Assembly (NCBI GenBank): GCA_963727915.1
Contig: CAVSID010000003.1
Location: forward strand, 186,001-250,000
DNA from: CAWAND01 sp963727915
GTDB lineage: Bacteria > Chloroflexota > Anaerolineae > Anaerolineales > E44-bin32
DNA length: 64,000 nucleotides
Reading direction: 5' to 3'
Within the stretch, counting starts at the first letter, position 1; each line of letters opens with the position of its first letter. Of the stretch, positions 9,441 to 17,716 are shown piece by piece. The position numbers and the translations under genes are program-made. Under the pieces are notes generated by a model. The model searched no databases. It saw only the letters and a program-made list of their open reading frames with translations, and was not told the DNA's origin.

Positions 9441-10475
9441 ATGGAACGCACGAAACGCAGTCTCCTGCTCGGTTTGTTGCTGGGCGCCCTGGTGATGGGG
9501 GCCACCGCCCTGGCCGGCGACCTGCGCCAAGTCACCGTCCACATCGGCTCGTTCGACTGGCGCTTGGCGCCGTGGATCCTCGGCGCGGCTTGCTTCAGCT
9601 ACGCTGTCCGCTTCGTCAAGTGGCACTACTTGGTCCGCCGCGCCGGCGCGTCGGACCTTGTCCCATCTGTCGACGCCCGCATCTTCCTGTCTGGGTTCCC
9701 GCTGTCGGTGACGCCGGGCAAAGTTGGCGAGGCGCTCAAAGCGGTTTGGCTCAACCGTGCCGCCGGATTGCCCGTCAGCCGGGGTCTCTCGGTAGTCCTG
9801 GCAGATCGGCTCAGCGACGGCTTGGCCATGGTCCTTCTGTCGACGGCAGGCGTGCTGGCCCTGCCCGGTGCTTGGCCAGCGTTCGGGGTGGCCGCCGGCG
9901 CGCTGATCCTGGTGGTGGTCCTGAGCCAGTTTCGCCATCTAACACTTCACCTGCTGGAACTCGGGCACCATCTGCCGATCGTGGGGCACCTGGCGCCGGC
10001 CGCCACCCAATTCTACGAAGCCGTCCACAGCCTTCTGCGCCCAAAGCCGACTCTGGTGGCCGTCCTGCTGGGCTGCGCCGCCTGGTTTGGCGAAGGGGTA
10101 GCCACCTTTGGCGTGCTGGTGGGGCTCGGGCTCGAGCCCTCGGCCGGACTGATTTCGATTGCCGTGTTCGCCTTCGCTTTTTCAACCATCATCGGCGCCC
10201 TCTCCGCCCTGCCCGGGGGCTTGGGCGCCACCGAAGCCAGCCTGGCCGGGCTGCTGGTGCTGTTGGTGCCCCTGCCAACCCCCACGGCTGCCGCTGCCAC
10301 GCTTCTGCTCCGCCTGGCCACCCTTTGGTTCGCCGTGCTGATCGGACTGGTCGCATGGGCGCTGTCCCCCGATCTGCTGCTCGCAAGGCAAACCCCAGGG
10401 CCGGCCGAGTTTGTGAACGAAAGCACAATCGGGTCGCCGCCGGCCGGTCAGGACGCGGGGGGGCGAACTCCATGA
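9441..10475 (+). CDS. Lysylphosphatidylglycerol-synthase-type membrane protein (UPF0104 flippase-like)
   Basis: A 344-residue polytopic membrane protein with about eight TM helices. It has the family hallmarks FLSGFPLSVTPGKVGEALKA, SVVLADRLSDGL and a late SALPGGLGATEASLAGLL motif. The family (LPG_synthase_TM, PF03706) includes the flippase half of MprF and stand-alone membrane proteins thought to move lipids or lipid-linked sugars. The cytoplasmic transferase half of MprF is missing. Its stop overlaps the start of the PHP gene (ATGA), so the two are translationally coupled. Confidence 0.85.
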   Translation: MERTKRSLLLGLLLGALVMGATALAGDLRQVTVHIGSFDWRLAPWILGAACFSYAVRFVKWHYLVRRAGASDLVPSVDARIFLSGFPLSVTPGKVGEALKAVWLNRAAGLPVSRGLSVVLADRLSDGLAMVLLSTAGVLALPGAWPAFGVAAGALILVVVLSQFRHLTLHLLELGHHLPIVGHLAPAATQFYEAVHSLLRPKPTLVAVLLGCAAWFGEGVATFGVLVGLGLEPSAGLISIAVFAFAFSTIIGALSALPGGLGATEASLAGLLVLLVPLPTPTAAAATLLLRLATLWFAVLIGLVAWALSPDLLLARQTPGPAEFVNESTIGSPPAGQDAGGRTP

Positions 10476-11159
10476 GTGCCAGCCCGGGCAGCAGGATATG
10501 GACCGTGGAATTCCACTGCCACACATATCACTCGGCTGACAGTCTGGTGCTCCCCCACCAACTGCTTGCGGCCTGTCAACGGCTTGGCATCGATCGCGTG
10601 GCCATTACCGATCACAATCGGCTGGCTGGGGCGGAGCAGGCGGCGGACATCGAACCCGGCCGAGTCATCCTGGGCGAGGAGATCATGACCACCCAGGGCG
10701 AGTTGTTGGCCTTCTTCGTGCGCGAGGTGCTCCCGGCTGGATTGACCCCAGAGGCTGCCATCCACAGGCTGCGCCAACAGGGAGCCTTCATCAGCGTATC
10801 GCATCCGTTTGACGCTGCGCGTCATGGGTCGTGGGAACTCGCCGATCTGCGACGGATCTTGCCCTTGGTGGATGCGCTGGAGGTGTTCAACGCGCGCACG
10901 CTGTCGGACGGCCCCAACCGGCGGGCGGCCGCCCTGGCCGAGGCGGAGTCTCTGCTGGGCACGAGCGGCTCCGACGCGCACACCCTGGGTGAGTTAGGGC
11001 CGGGCGGCGATGGAGCTCGCTCCTTTTGAGGACGCTGATGGCCTGCGCCAGTCACTTGCCACTGCCCGGATCAGACGCCGGCGGTCATCGCCGCTGGTGC
11101 ACCTGGCCTCGCGCTATGCCGTTTGGCGCAAGCGGATGGGTTGGCGGCCGCCCTTCTAG
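10472..11159 (+). CDS. PHP-domain phosphoesterase (frameshifted near the C terminus)
   Basis: The protein begins MSASPGSRIWTVEFHCHTYH and has the PHP metal motifs HCH, ITDHN, GEE and SHPF, plus GSDAHTLGELG near the end. PHP proteins are metal-dependent phosphoesterases; this short single-domain type resembles the polymerase and histidinol-phosphatase superfamily. The frame stops early at 11029, but a one-base shift near 11000 continues with a conserved-looking tail (AMELAPFEDADGLRQSLATA) to a stop at 11157-11159. It overlaps the previous gene by 4 bp and is the second gene of that operon. Confidence 0.82.
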
Positions 11160-11236
11160 CTCGGGAGACGGGCTGTCCGCGGCCGCACGGCGCTGCGTTC
11201 TTGGCTCAGCCCCCCACGCTCAGATCCAACGGCTTG

Positions 11237-12757
11237 TCACTGTCCCTCATTCTCACGCTGGCGCAAATGCGGGAACAGGATTACCTCGCGGATGGACGCC
11301 TGATCGGTGAGAAGCATCGTCAGCCGGTCGACGCCCATCCCGAAGCCGCCGGCCGGCGGCATCCCATAACGCATGGCCCGCAAGTAGTCCTCGTCCATCG
11401 GATGCCGTTCCTCGTCGTCGGCGTCGTAGTCGCGGCCCATCTCCAGGAAGCGCTGTTCCTGATCATCGGGGTCATTGAGCTCGCTGAACGCATTGCACAG
11501 CTCCATGCCCCCGGCAAACCCCTCGAAGCGCTCGACCATTCCCGAGTTATCAGGCAGTGACTTGGCCAACGGCGAAATATCGCGCGGGTAATCATACAGA
11601 AACGCCGGTTGGATCATCTGCGGTTCGACGTAGTTAGCCAACAGCAACTCGATGAGCTTGCCGCGGGTCGCATTTGGCTTGGGCTGGTTTCCCTTGTCGA
11701 TCATCACCTGGCGCAAGCTTTCGGCGTCCGGATAATCCTCGATGGCGATCCCCGCGAATTCAATGATGGCATCGCGCAGCCGAGTGCGCGGCCAAGGCGG
11801 CGTGAGATCTATCTCTTTGCTTTGGAAAACGATCTTGGGCGATCCCGTCGCCTGGACGGCGGCATAGGCAATCATCAACTCGGCCAGATCCATCACGGTG
11901 CGGTAGTCCGCATAGGCCATGTAAAACTCGAGCTGGGTGAATTCCGGATTGTGGGTCCGGTCGACGCCTTCATTGCGGAAATCGCGCCCAATTTCGTAGA
12001 CGCGTTCGAGGTTGCCGACAAGCAGGCGCTTCAGGTAGAGCTCGAAGGAGATACGCAGGTAGAGGTCCTGGTGGAGCTGGTTGTGGTGGGTGACAAAAGG
12101 ACGGGCGGCGGCCCCGCCGTAGAGCGGCTGAAGAATCGGAGTCTCAACCTCGAGGAAGCCGCGCTCATCCAAAAAGGACCTCAGGGCGCTGACGATCTTC
12201 GCCCGCGTGGCGAAGATCTGCCGGACGTCCCGGTTGACCGCCAGGTCGACATACCGCTGCCTGAAGCGCGCTTCCGGGTCGGAAAACGCATCATGGACCA
12301 CCTGCTCGCCTTCGACGTCTTCGACCTTGGGGGTCGGCAGGGGCGTGATGGCCTTGGCCAACATGGTGAACTTCTTCACATGCAGGCTGATTTCCCCCGC
12401 CCTGGTGCGAAACAGGAAGCCCTGCGCCTGGATGAAGTCACCCAGATCGAAGGCCTCTTTGAACAGGGCCAGACGCTGTATCACCCAGATCGTCCTGCCG
12501 CAGGTAGAGCTGGATCTGGCCGCTGGCGTCCTCGATGTGGCTGAAGATGATCTTGCCCAGATCGCGGATGGAGCGAATCCGGCCGGCTAGCGTGGCGCTC
12601 GACCTGGGCATCTTCTTCGGCCAATTCGAAGGCTGGCATCGCTTCAGTGGCAGTGTGAGTTCTTTCGGCGCGCAAGGGATAGGCGGCCATGCCCGGCCTC
12701 GACCAGGCGCGCCAGCTTCTCTCGCCGGACCCGCTCGAGATCGCTCAAATCTGGCAT
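11237..12757 (-). CDS. lysS: Lysine--tRNA ligase, class II (three frameshifts)
   Basis: The protein charges tRNA-Lys with lysine. It starts at ATG 12757 (MPDLSDLERVRREKL) with GGGAGG upstream. The N-terminal OB-fold anticodon-binding domain (LAGRIRSIRDLGKIIFSHIE) is followed by the class II catalytic core with motif 2 (DFRNEGVDRTHNPEFTQLE) and motif 3 (GGFGMGVDRLTMLLT). Three same-direction one-base shifts in the first 320 bp (near 12685, 12590 and 12480) bring the frame back to the starting one. The catalytic part from 12484 to the stop is intact. A gene this essential must be functional, so the shifts are most simply sequence errors. Confidence 0.9.
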
Positions 12758-12824
12758 GGATGAGACCTCCCGATGGATGCCGACGACAGGATGCGGACAC
12801 TGTCCGACCGTCACGAAAGGAGAT

Positions 12825-12859
12825 AAAAAAAGCCCCGCGCCGGTGAAAGAGCGCGGGGC
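12825..12859 (-). terminator. Intrinsic terminator after greA
   Basis: The stem GCCCCGCGC / GCGCGGGGC with a 10-nt loop is followed on the minus strand by TTTTTTT. It starts about 25 bp after the greA stop and ends before the lysS ribosome site, so greA and lysS are separate transcription units. Confidence 0.85.
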
Positions 12860-12882
12860 CCTCACAAGACAGGTGCCCTGTC

Positions 12883-13350
12883 TCAGCTCACCTTGACGAC
12901 TTTGAAGCGCAGCACGCCGGATGGCGCTTTGACTTCGACATCCTGGCCGACCTCAGCGTCCAACAGAGCCTGGCCGAGAGGCGACTCGTTGGAAATCAGG
13001 CCTTCCTTCGGGCTGGCCTCGGCTGCGCCGACGATCGTGTAGGTCTCTTCCTTGCCTCGACCTTCCTTGACCGTCACGGTGCTCCCAATCCGGACCTTTC
13101 CGTCCGATTTTCCGCTTTCGATCAGGGTGGCCCGAGACAACATATCTTCAAGCTCGAGAATGCGCCCCTCGACAAATGCCTGTTCATTCTTGGCAGCTTC
13201 ATACTCAGCGTTTTCGATCAGCTCGCCGCCTTCCATGGCCTCATGAAGACGTTTGGCCACCTCGGAGCGGCGAACGGTGCGCAGGTTTTCGAGTTCGTCT
13301 TCGAGCTTCTTGAGCCCCTCGGAGGTCAAATACACCGTCTGGTACGCCAT
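12883..13350 (-). CDS. greA: Transcription elongation factor GreA
   Basis: A 155-residue GreA. The N-terminal coiled coil (LTSEGLKKLEDELENL..., with the tip acidic region GGELIENAEYEAAKNEQ) enters the RNA polymerase secondary channel and stimulates cleavage of backtracked transcripts. The C-terminal domain ends with the family pattern SPLGQALLDAEVGQDVEVKAP. ATG 13350 (MAYQTVYLT) is chosen over the upstream ATG 13368 because it matches the family start. It is followed by its own terminator. Confidence 0.95.
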   Translation of the reverse strand: MAYQTVYLTSEGLKKLEDELENLRTVRRSEVAKRLHEAMEGGELIENAEYEAAKNEQAFVEGRILELEDMLSRATLIESGKSDGKVRIGSTVTVKEGRGKEETYTIVGAAEASPKEGLISNESPLGQALLDAEVGQDVEVKAPSGVLRFKVVKVS

Positions 13351-13393
13351 CGCACTCCCCATTGCCAATTCGTCCGGACGCTTGCCGGCATAG

Positions 13394-14316
13394 TCACTGG
13401 CATAAGTTAAAAAAGAACTGAGAGTCCGCTCTCAGCCTTTGCAGGTCCCAATCCGGCCAAGATAATAGCACAAGTGGGCAGGACTGTCCAGTCACAGCGG
13501 TACTGGGGAACATATGTTCCTCCTCCCAGACCACGGTTTTCCGTCCGGATGCGCCAAAGTTCTCTCCCATGGTCAGCGGCCAGCAGAAGGGGCCAGAATG
13601 TGGATTCCGCCTCTCGCGCGCCAGGAAGGCCGTCAGGTCGGCCACCAGGGACTGCGCGTCACCCCAGAAGGTGGATCTCTGAGAGAGATAGCAGGCGGCA
13701 GCCTCGATCCAGGCGGCGACATCTTCCTCCTCGAGCGGCCGAATCAATTCTACCCCCCGCGGATAGCGGAGCCCGTGCGGCACTTCGCCGCCGCGCATGG
13801 CATACGGGAGGTCACGGTAGTACCACAATGGGGCTCCCAACGCCTCGGCGGCTGCCCGCAAAATCCGGTGATCGACATGGCCGCCGAGGGCCAAAGGGGC
13901 ACAAAGATGGGCGCCCGACAGACCGACTTCGCGCAGCGCGTCGGTCAGAGCCCCGACGATCGGCTCGTCGTCGGGATGGATCGGACCGAAAATGGCTTCC
14001 TCGCTTGCGTAGAAGTGGTGCCCCGCCTCGTCTTGGCGATAGACCGCTTCGGGGAGTCCAAAATGCAAGGCCGCCGCTCCCAGTCGGGCGCAGGCGGCCA
14101 GATCCTCTTCCCGCCTCACGGCGACCGGTCCTTCGGGCGTCTCCCAGCGCCGGTGCAGTTCCTGTGCAAAGTCTGGAACGCGCCCGGCGGCGGATCGCCG
14201 GCGAAGACCGTCAGCACGCTGCACGGTTGGCCGGCCCGCACCTGGTGATGGATCAGCCCGCCAACCGAATACACAGCATCATCGAGGTGTGCTGAGAGGT
14301 AGACGTGTTCGGCCAT
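13394..14316 (-). CDS. PIG-L/LmbE-family deacetylase (frameshifted)
   Basis: The start MAEHVYLSAHLDDAVYSVGG carries the metal-binding AHLDD motif of PIG-L/LmbE N-acetylglucosamine deacetylases; the second histidine motif is GGHVDHRI. A frameshift near 14190-14220 joins the N-terminal 45 residues to the main frame. The C terminus may hold another shift near 13615: a neighbouring frame reads HGRELWRIRTENRGLGGG, which looks more family-like than the open frame. Members deacetylate small GlcNAc conjugates (mycothiol, bacillithiol, glycolipids); the substrate here is unknown. Confidence 0.78.
13409..13435 (-). terminator. Probable intrinsic terminator at the end of the PIG-L gene
   Basis: CTGAGAG / CTCTCAG (7-bp stem, loop CGGA on the minus strand) is followed by TTCTTTTTTA. 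It overlaps the 3' end of the gene in the frame drawn here, which hints that the true stop is a little earlier or in another frame. Confidence 0.6.
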
Positions 14317-14496
14317 GCGGGGATTATAAGATGAAGCAGATGGCGCCAAGCGCCGAGTACCAAACCAAGGGGCCGCGCCCTGTCCCCGGACATCCGAGGG
14401 CGAAATTGTCGGCAGCCGGCGAAGCTTCGCTGTGCGGCCCTAGGCCAGGATGGGTTGGCGTCTTAGGTAGTTGGGCGTGTGCAAGGGGGTAGAGAA

Positions 14497-14525
14497 GAGC
14501 AGGTGCTAACAGCTAGCACCTGCTC
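14497..14525. repeat. Perfect inverted repeat in the hsp20/PIG-L intergenic region
   Basis: GAGCAGGTGCTA / TAGCACCTGCTC is a 12-bp perfect stem with a 5-nt loop. It lies 25 bp from the hsp20 terminator and has no T-run on either side, so it is not clearly a terminator. No gene was seen between 14317 and 14598. Confidence 0.6.
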
Positions 14526-14549
14526 TGAGCGACGGGTGCTGAACGCAGC

Positions 14550-14580
14550 AAGAAGCCCCGACATAACGTCGGGGCTTCTT
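14550..14580 (-). terminator. Strong terminator after hsp20
   Basis: A 13-bp perfect stem (AAGAAGCCCCGAC / GTCGGGGCTTCTT, loop ATAAC) lies about 20 bp beyond the hsp20 stop. T-rich ends occur on both strands, so it could work in both directions. Confidence 0.85.
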
Positions 14581-14598
14581 TGAGAATCGACGGCAGGC

Positions 14599-15057
14599 TT
14601 ATTTCTTGACCTTGACCGTGATCTGTCGCGGCTTGGCCTCTTCGGCCTTGGGGATGGTCAGCGTGACGATCCCATCTTCGATCTCCGCCTCGGCCTTGCT
14701 GGCGTCAACCATAGAAGGCAGGGTAATGGAGCGGGCAAATCGGCTGTAACGGCGCTCACGCACGTGATACTGGCGGCCGTCACCGTTGCCATTCGTCTTC
14801 TCTGCATGCACCTCGCCGCGGATGGTCAGCGTATCACCGGTCACCGAGATGTCGATGTCGTCCGGCTTAACACCCGGCAGAGCGGCCTCGACCACGATGG
14901 CATCATCGGTCTGATAGACATCCACCGGGGCCAGCCCCTCATAGAGAGTGAGGCCGTCGTTGACATTGCCCAGCAAGCCCTCTTCGAAGGCTCGGTCGAG
15001 CATGTCGTGCACTCGGCGCATTTCACGGAACGGTTCCCAACGTGTCAGGGCAGGCAT
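14599..15057 (-). CDS. Hsp20/alpha-crystallin small heat-shock protein
   Basis: A 152-residue small heat-shock protein. The N-terminal arm (MPALTRWEPFREMRRVHDML) is followed by the alpha-crystallin domain (APVDVYQTDDAIVVEAALPG to about residue 140, including GEVHAEKTNGNGDGRQYHVR) and the IxI-like tail (PRQITVKVKK). It binds unfolding proteins as an ATP-independent holdase. AGGAGGTG sits 5-12 bp upstream of the ATG. It is monocistronic, bounded by the terminator at 14550-14580. Confidence 0.95.
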   Translation of the reverse strand: MPALTRWEPFREMRRVHDMLDRAFEEGLLGNVNDGLTLYEGLAPVDVYQTDDAIVVEAALPGVKPDDIDISVTGDTLTIRGEVHAEKTNGNGDGRQYHVRERRYSRFARSITLPSMVDASKAEAEIEDGIVTLTIPKAEEAKPRQITVKVKK

Positions 15058-15397
15058 AGCTGCACCTCCTCTTGGAAGTATGATTGGTATGAACTGTATT
15101 CTTTTTATAGGTGGCGTCCGTTAAAGGTCCGTAAGCCCATCATCAGCATTTTGTTAACACACCCTAGATACTGCCATTTGGCATTTGGGGGAATGTTGAC
15201 CTACAATTCCGCTGCTGGCGAAATGGCCTCTGCCCAGACAGACAGCCATCCGTCCCACCCGCCCTCCAAAGGCGCCACACCCAGAGTCTGACTTCCGGGC
15301 ATTATCTATCAACATCCGCAGCAGCAATTTCGGGACATGATTGCCGACGTTTGTGCCGGGATGCATCGTCTGGTCGATCCGGCGGACGAGGTTGGAT
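15058..15397. other. Intergenic region upstream of hsp20 and of the 15398 gene
   Basis: A divergent intergenic region of 340 bp. The hsp20 ribosome site (15062-15070) and an AT-rich promoter-like stretch near 15090-15110 (TATAAAAAG on the minus strand) are visible. No CIRCE element (TTAGCACTC-N9-GAGTGCTAA) was seen. No convincing gene lies here. Confidence 0.5.
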
Positions 15398-15778
15398 ATG
15401 GCCAAGAAGAATGGTCCAGCGAAAGTGGAGGTCTCCCGCAAACCGGGGAGGACTCGGGCATCTCTGCCCAAGTTTGATCCCCTGCTCAAGCAGCTTATCG
15501 CCCACGCGGACCGGGCGTTTCGCAGCTTCGGCCACCCGGCCGCCCTCGAGGCTTACACCCAGGCCCTCGCTTGGGAACACCCTAAGCAGCTCTCTCTGGA
15601 ACTCAGGCTCGAGCTCTTGAGCCGCCTTGCTGACACGCATCGGGCACTGGGAAACATTGCCCAAGTGGCCGACGACGTGGGGCCTGTGGACTGCGGCCCA
15701 GTCGAGATCCGCGGCATGTCGGCCCCGGTACCGGTGTTCTGCGTGACGGCGCAGCAAATGGCCCCGACCGATGCCTGA
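15398..15778 (+). CDS. Small protein with a nucleotide-cyclase-tail-like C terminus, coupled to the PP2C phosphatase
   Basis: ATG 15398 (MAKKNGPAKVEVSRKPG) is preceded by GACGAGG and gives 126 residues. The middle (DPLLKQLIAHADRAFRSFG... LSRLADTHRALGNIAQVAD) is helical and TPR-like. The end (GPVEIRGMSAPVPVFCVTAQ) resembles the last strand of class III adenylate cyclase domains, but the catalytic core is absent. The stop overlaps the next start by 8 bp, so the two are translationally coupled. It may be an adaptor or a remnant of a cyclase that once supplied the cyclic nucleotide sensed next door. Function unknown. Confidence 0.6.
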   Translation: MAKKNGPAKVEVSRKPGRTRASLPKFDPLLKQLIAHADRAFRSFGHPAALEAYTQALAWEHPKQLSLELRLELLSRLADTHRALGNIAQVADDVGPVDCGPVEIRGMSAPVPVFCVTAQQMAPTDA

Positions 15779-17030
15779 GACCGGCCCGCTCAGTCAGACC
15801 CTGCACGACGTACCCCTCTTCGCCGCCCTCCCGCCGGACGAGCTTCAGCGGCTGGTGAGCGGGTCGAAGGCGCGCCGGGTACCGGCCGGAGAAATCATCC
15901 TTCGTGAAGGATTTCACAAAGACGGTTTCTTCGTCCTGCTGCGGGGCGAGGCTGAAGTCATCAAGGCCATGGGCACCCCCGAAGAGCGGCCGCTGGGGTT
16001 CAGCCGCCAGGGGGACCTGATCGGCGAGATGGCGTTGTTCAAGCCGGACGGCACCCACAGCGCCAGCGTGGTGGCGCGCACAGACCTGACCCTGCTCGAG
16101 CTGACAAAGGCCGACCTGGACGACCTGCTTGTGCGCCACCCGTCCATGGCTCAGGCGGTGATCAGCATGCTGACCCAGCGGCTCAGCCATTCGGAGGACC
16201 AGACCGTCGACGACCTGCGCGAGAAGAACCGCCAACTGAGCCAGGCCTACGAAGAGCTCAAGGCGGCCCAGGCGCAAATCATCGAGAAGGAGAAGCTTGA
16301 GCGGGAACTGGAGGTGGCGCGCGGCATCCAGTCTAGCCTGCTCCCGAAGGGTGTACCGCAGATCCCGGGCTACAACTTCGCCGGCTATATCGCCCCGGCC
16401 AGCGCCGTGGGCGGGGATCTCTACGACTTTGTCCAGCGGACGGACGGACGCTTGGGGATCGCTGTCGGCGACGTCTCCGATCACGGCGTGCCAGCGGCGT
16501 TGATGATGGCTCAGACGATGGCCCTGTTGCGCTCGGAAGCCCGTCGAGGCACCTCGCCCGAAGAGACACTGCGAACGATCAACCGCGAGATGCTGTCGCG
16601 TGACCACATGGGGATGTTCTTGACGGCGTTGTACGGGATCCTGGATCCGGAAACGGGAAGCTTCGAGTACGCCCGCGCCGGCCACAACCTCCCGCTGCTG
16701 ATGACCCCCGACGGCAAGGTGCGCGAAGTGCCCCACGCGCCTGGGCAGCCGCTAGGGTTAATCGATGACCCCAAAATCGACCTGGGAAGGGTCCAGCTGG
16801 CTCCCGGGGGTTTGCTGCTGCTCTACACCGACGGCGTGACCGAGACCATCGATCCATCGGGCGAGCTGTTCGGCGTCCAGCGAACGCAGCGCGTGCTGGA
16901 GGGCTTCGGCCCGTCGGCGTCGTCGGAGGACATCTGCCAGGGGCTGCACGCCGCCCTGCGGGCGTTTCGAGGTACAGCGCCCCAGGGTGACGATGTGACA
17001 TCGCTGGCGATTAAGGCCGAGGCCGGCTGA
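15771..17030 (+). CDS. Cyclic-nucleotide-binding domain/SpoIIE-type PP2C serine phosphatase
   Basis: A 419-residue signalling protein. Residues about 10-125 form a cyclic-nucleotide-binding (CNB) domain (VPLFAALPPDELQRL, GDLIGEMALF). A coiled coil (DLREKNRQLSQAYEELKAAQ, about residues 145-185) connects to an RsbU/SpoIIE PP2C domain with SLLPKGVPQIPGYNFAG, GGDLYDF, VSDHGVPAALMMA, LLLYTDGVTE and GDDVTSLAIK. It probably dephosphorylates an anti-sigma-factor antagonist in response to cAMP or a related ligand; no antagonist or kinase gene is adjacent. A Rex-operator-like sequence (15902-15919) occurs inside the coding sequence and may be chance. Confidence 0.88.
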   Translation: MPETGPLSQTLHDVPLFAALPPDELQRLVSGSKARRVPAGEIILREGFHKDGFFVLLRGEAEVIKAMGTPEERPLGFSRQGDLIGEMALFKPDGTHSASVVARTDLTLLELTKADLDDLLVRHPSMAQAVISMLTQRLSHSEDQTVDDLREKNRQLSQAYEELKAAQAQIIEKEKLERELEVARGIQSSLLPKGVPQIPGYNFAGYIAPASAVGGDLYDFVQRTDGRLGIAVGDVSDHGVPAALMMAQTMALLRSEARRGTSPEETLRTINREMLSRDHMGMFLTALYGILDPETGSFEYARAGHNLPLLMTPDGKVREVPHAPGQPLGLIDDPKIDLGRVQLAPGGLLLLYTDGVTETIDPSGELFGVQRTQRVLEGFGPSASSEDICQGLHAALRAFRGTAPQGDDVTSLAIKAEAG

Positions 17031-17063
17031 CCTTCAGCCACGGGACTCTTCCGCCGCCGCTCG

Positions 17064-17093
17064 TTGACGCCCCTCCTTGGCGGGTGATACAAT
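17064..17093 (+). promoter_or_regulatory. Sigma-70-type promoter of tRNA-Lys
   Basis: TTGACG (17064-17069) and TACAAT (17088-17093) are separated by 18 bp. The expected start falls a few nt before the tRNA at 17103. Confidence 0.75.
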
Positions 17094-17102
17094 CCACCCC
17101 GC

Positions 17103-17175
17103 GCGCCGTTAGCTCAATTGGCAGAGCAGGGGCCTTTTAAGCCCAAGGTTCAGGGTTCGATTCCCTGACGGCGCA
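17103..17175 (+). tRNA. tRNA-Lys (anticodon TTT)
   Basis: A 73-nt cloverleaf: acceptor stem GCGCCGT pairs with ACGGCGC, D arm TAGCTCAATTGGCAGAGCA, anticodon loop CTTTTAA with anticodon TTT, T arm with GGTTCGATTCC, discriminator base A. CCA is not encoded. It is followed by its own terminator. Confidence 0.95.
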
Positions 17176-17192
17176 CTTCCGACTTACGCAAG

Positions 17193-17216
17193 AAATCCCG
17201 CCTGGTGGCGGGATTT
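17193..17216 (+). terminator. Terminator after tRNA-Lys
   Basis: AAATCCCGCC / GGCGGGATTT is a 10-bp perfect stem with the loop TGGT, ending in TTTT, 18 nt after the tRNA. Confidence 0.85.
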
Positions 17217-17353
17217 TGGCGTCTTTGGGCTCAGCGCCATTTGTGAAGGATTTCTTTAATTTGACCGAACGCCGTCCGGGTGGACAATAGGACCAGCAAT
17301 ATCGTTCTCGCCCTCGGTCGCCGAGCAGAGCCAGACCCCTCACGGCGAGCCGA

Positions 17354-17395
17354 ACAAACCGCCCCTGACGCCAGCCTCGACCCAGGGACGGTTTG
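17354..17395. repeat. Palindromic repeat, copy 1
   Basis: AAACCGCCCCTG and CAGGGACGGTTT form an imperfect inverted repeat around CGCCAGCCTCGAC. The unit is about 80-85% identical to the copy at 17566-17606, 212 bp away. It looks like a small REP-type element. Confidence 0.6.
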
Positions 17396-17565
17396 ATTTG
17401 GTGTGCCGAGCAGCTCTGCCGGGTCCAAGGCGATCGGCAATAGGCCCTTGATTCGCGCACCAATATTGGATTATGCTAGAAGCAGCTGAAGCGGCTGCGC
17501 GCCGCTGGCAAATTGACCATCGACATCAACGCGTTGCCCGGCACCCATATTTGAGCCGGACACAC

Positions 17566-17606
17566 CGAACCGCCCCCGACGCCAGCCCCGGCCCAGGGGC
17601 GGTTTG
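17566..17606. repeat. Palindromic repeat, copy 2
   Basis: GAACCGCCCCCG and CAGGGGCGGTTT form an inverted repeat around the loop CGCCAGCCCCGGCC. Same orientation as copy 1. Confidence 0.6.
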
Positions 17607-17716
17607 ACGCCTGGGCCGGCCGGCAGAAACGAACCGGGCCGGACCCGTGGCACCCCCCTTTCCAATTCGAGCCGCTCCTGCTATCTTGCAGGCCAGCCGG
17701 GAGGCAGAGGCGCCGA

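Larger units (their letters stand above)
17217..17716. other. Non-coding region holding two copies of a palindromic repeat
   Basis: Five hundred bp between the tRNA terminator and the glycosyltransferase gene. It contains the two repeats listed separately (17354-17395, 17566-17606) and a degenerate Rex-like sequence at 17241-17258 (TTGTGAAGGATTTCTTTA). Short open frames here show no conserved features. Confidence 0.6.

Noticed and set aside
15603..16736. Open frame of 377 codons opposite the CNB-PP2C gene
   Set aside because: Antisense shadow of a conserved gene; no start signal and no domain.
17241..17258. Rex-like sequence TTGTGAAGGATTTCTTTA
   Set aside because: Only the left half-site is intact; three mismatches in the right half.
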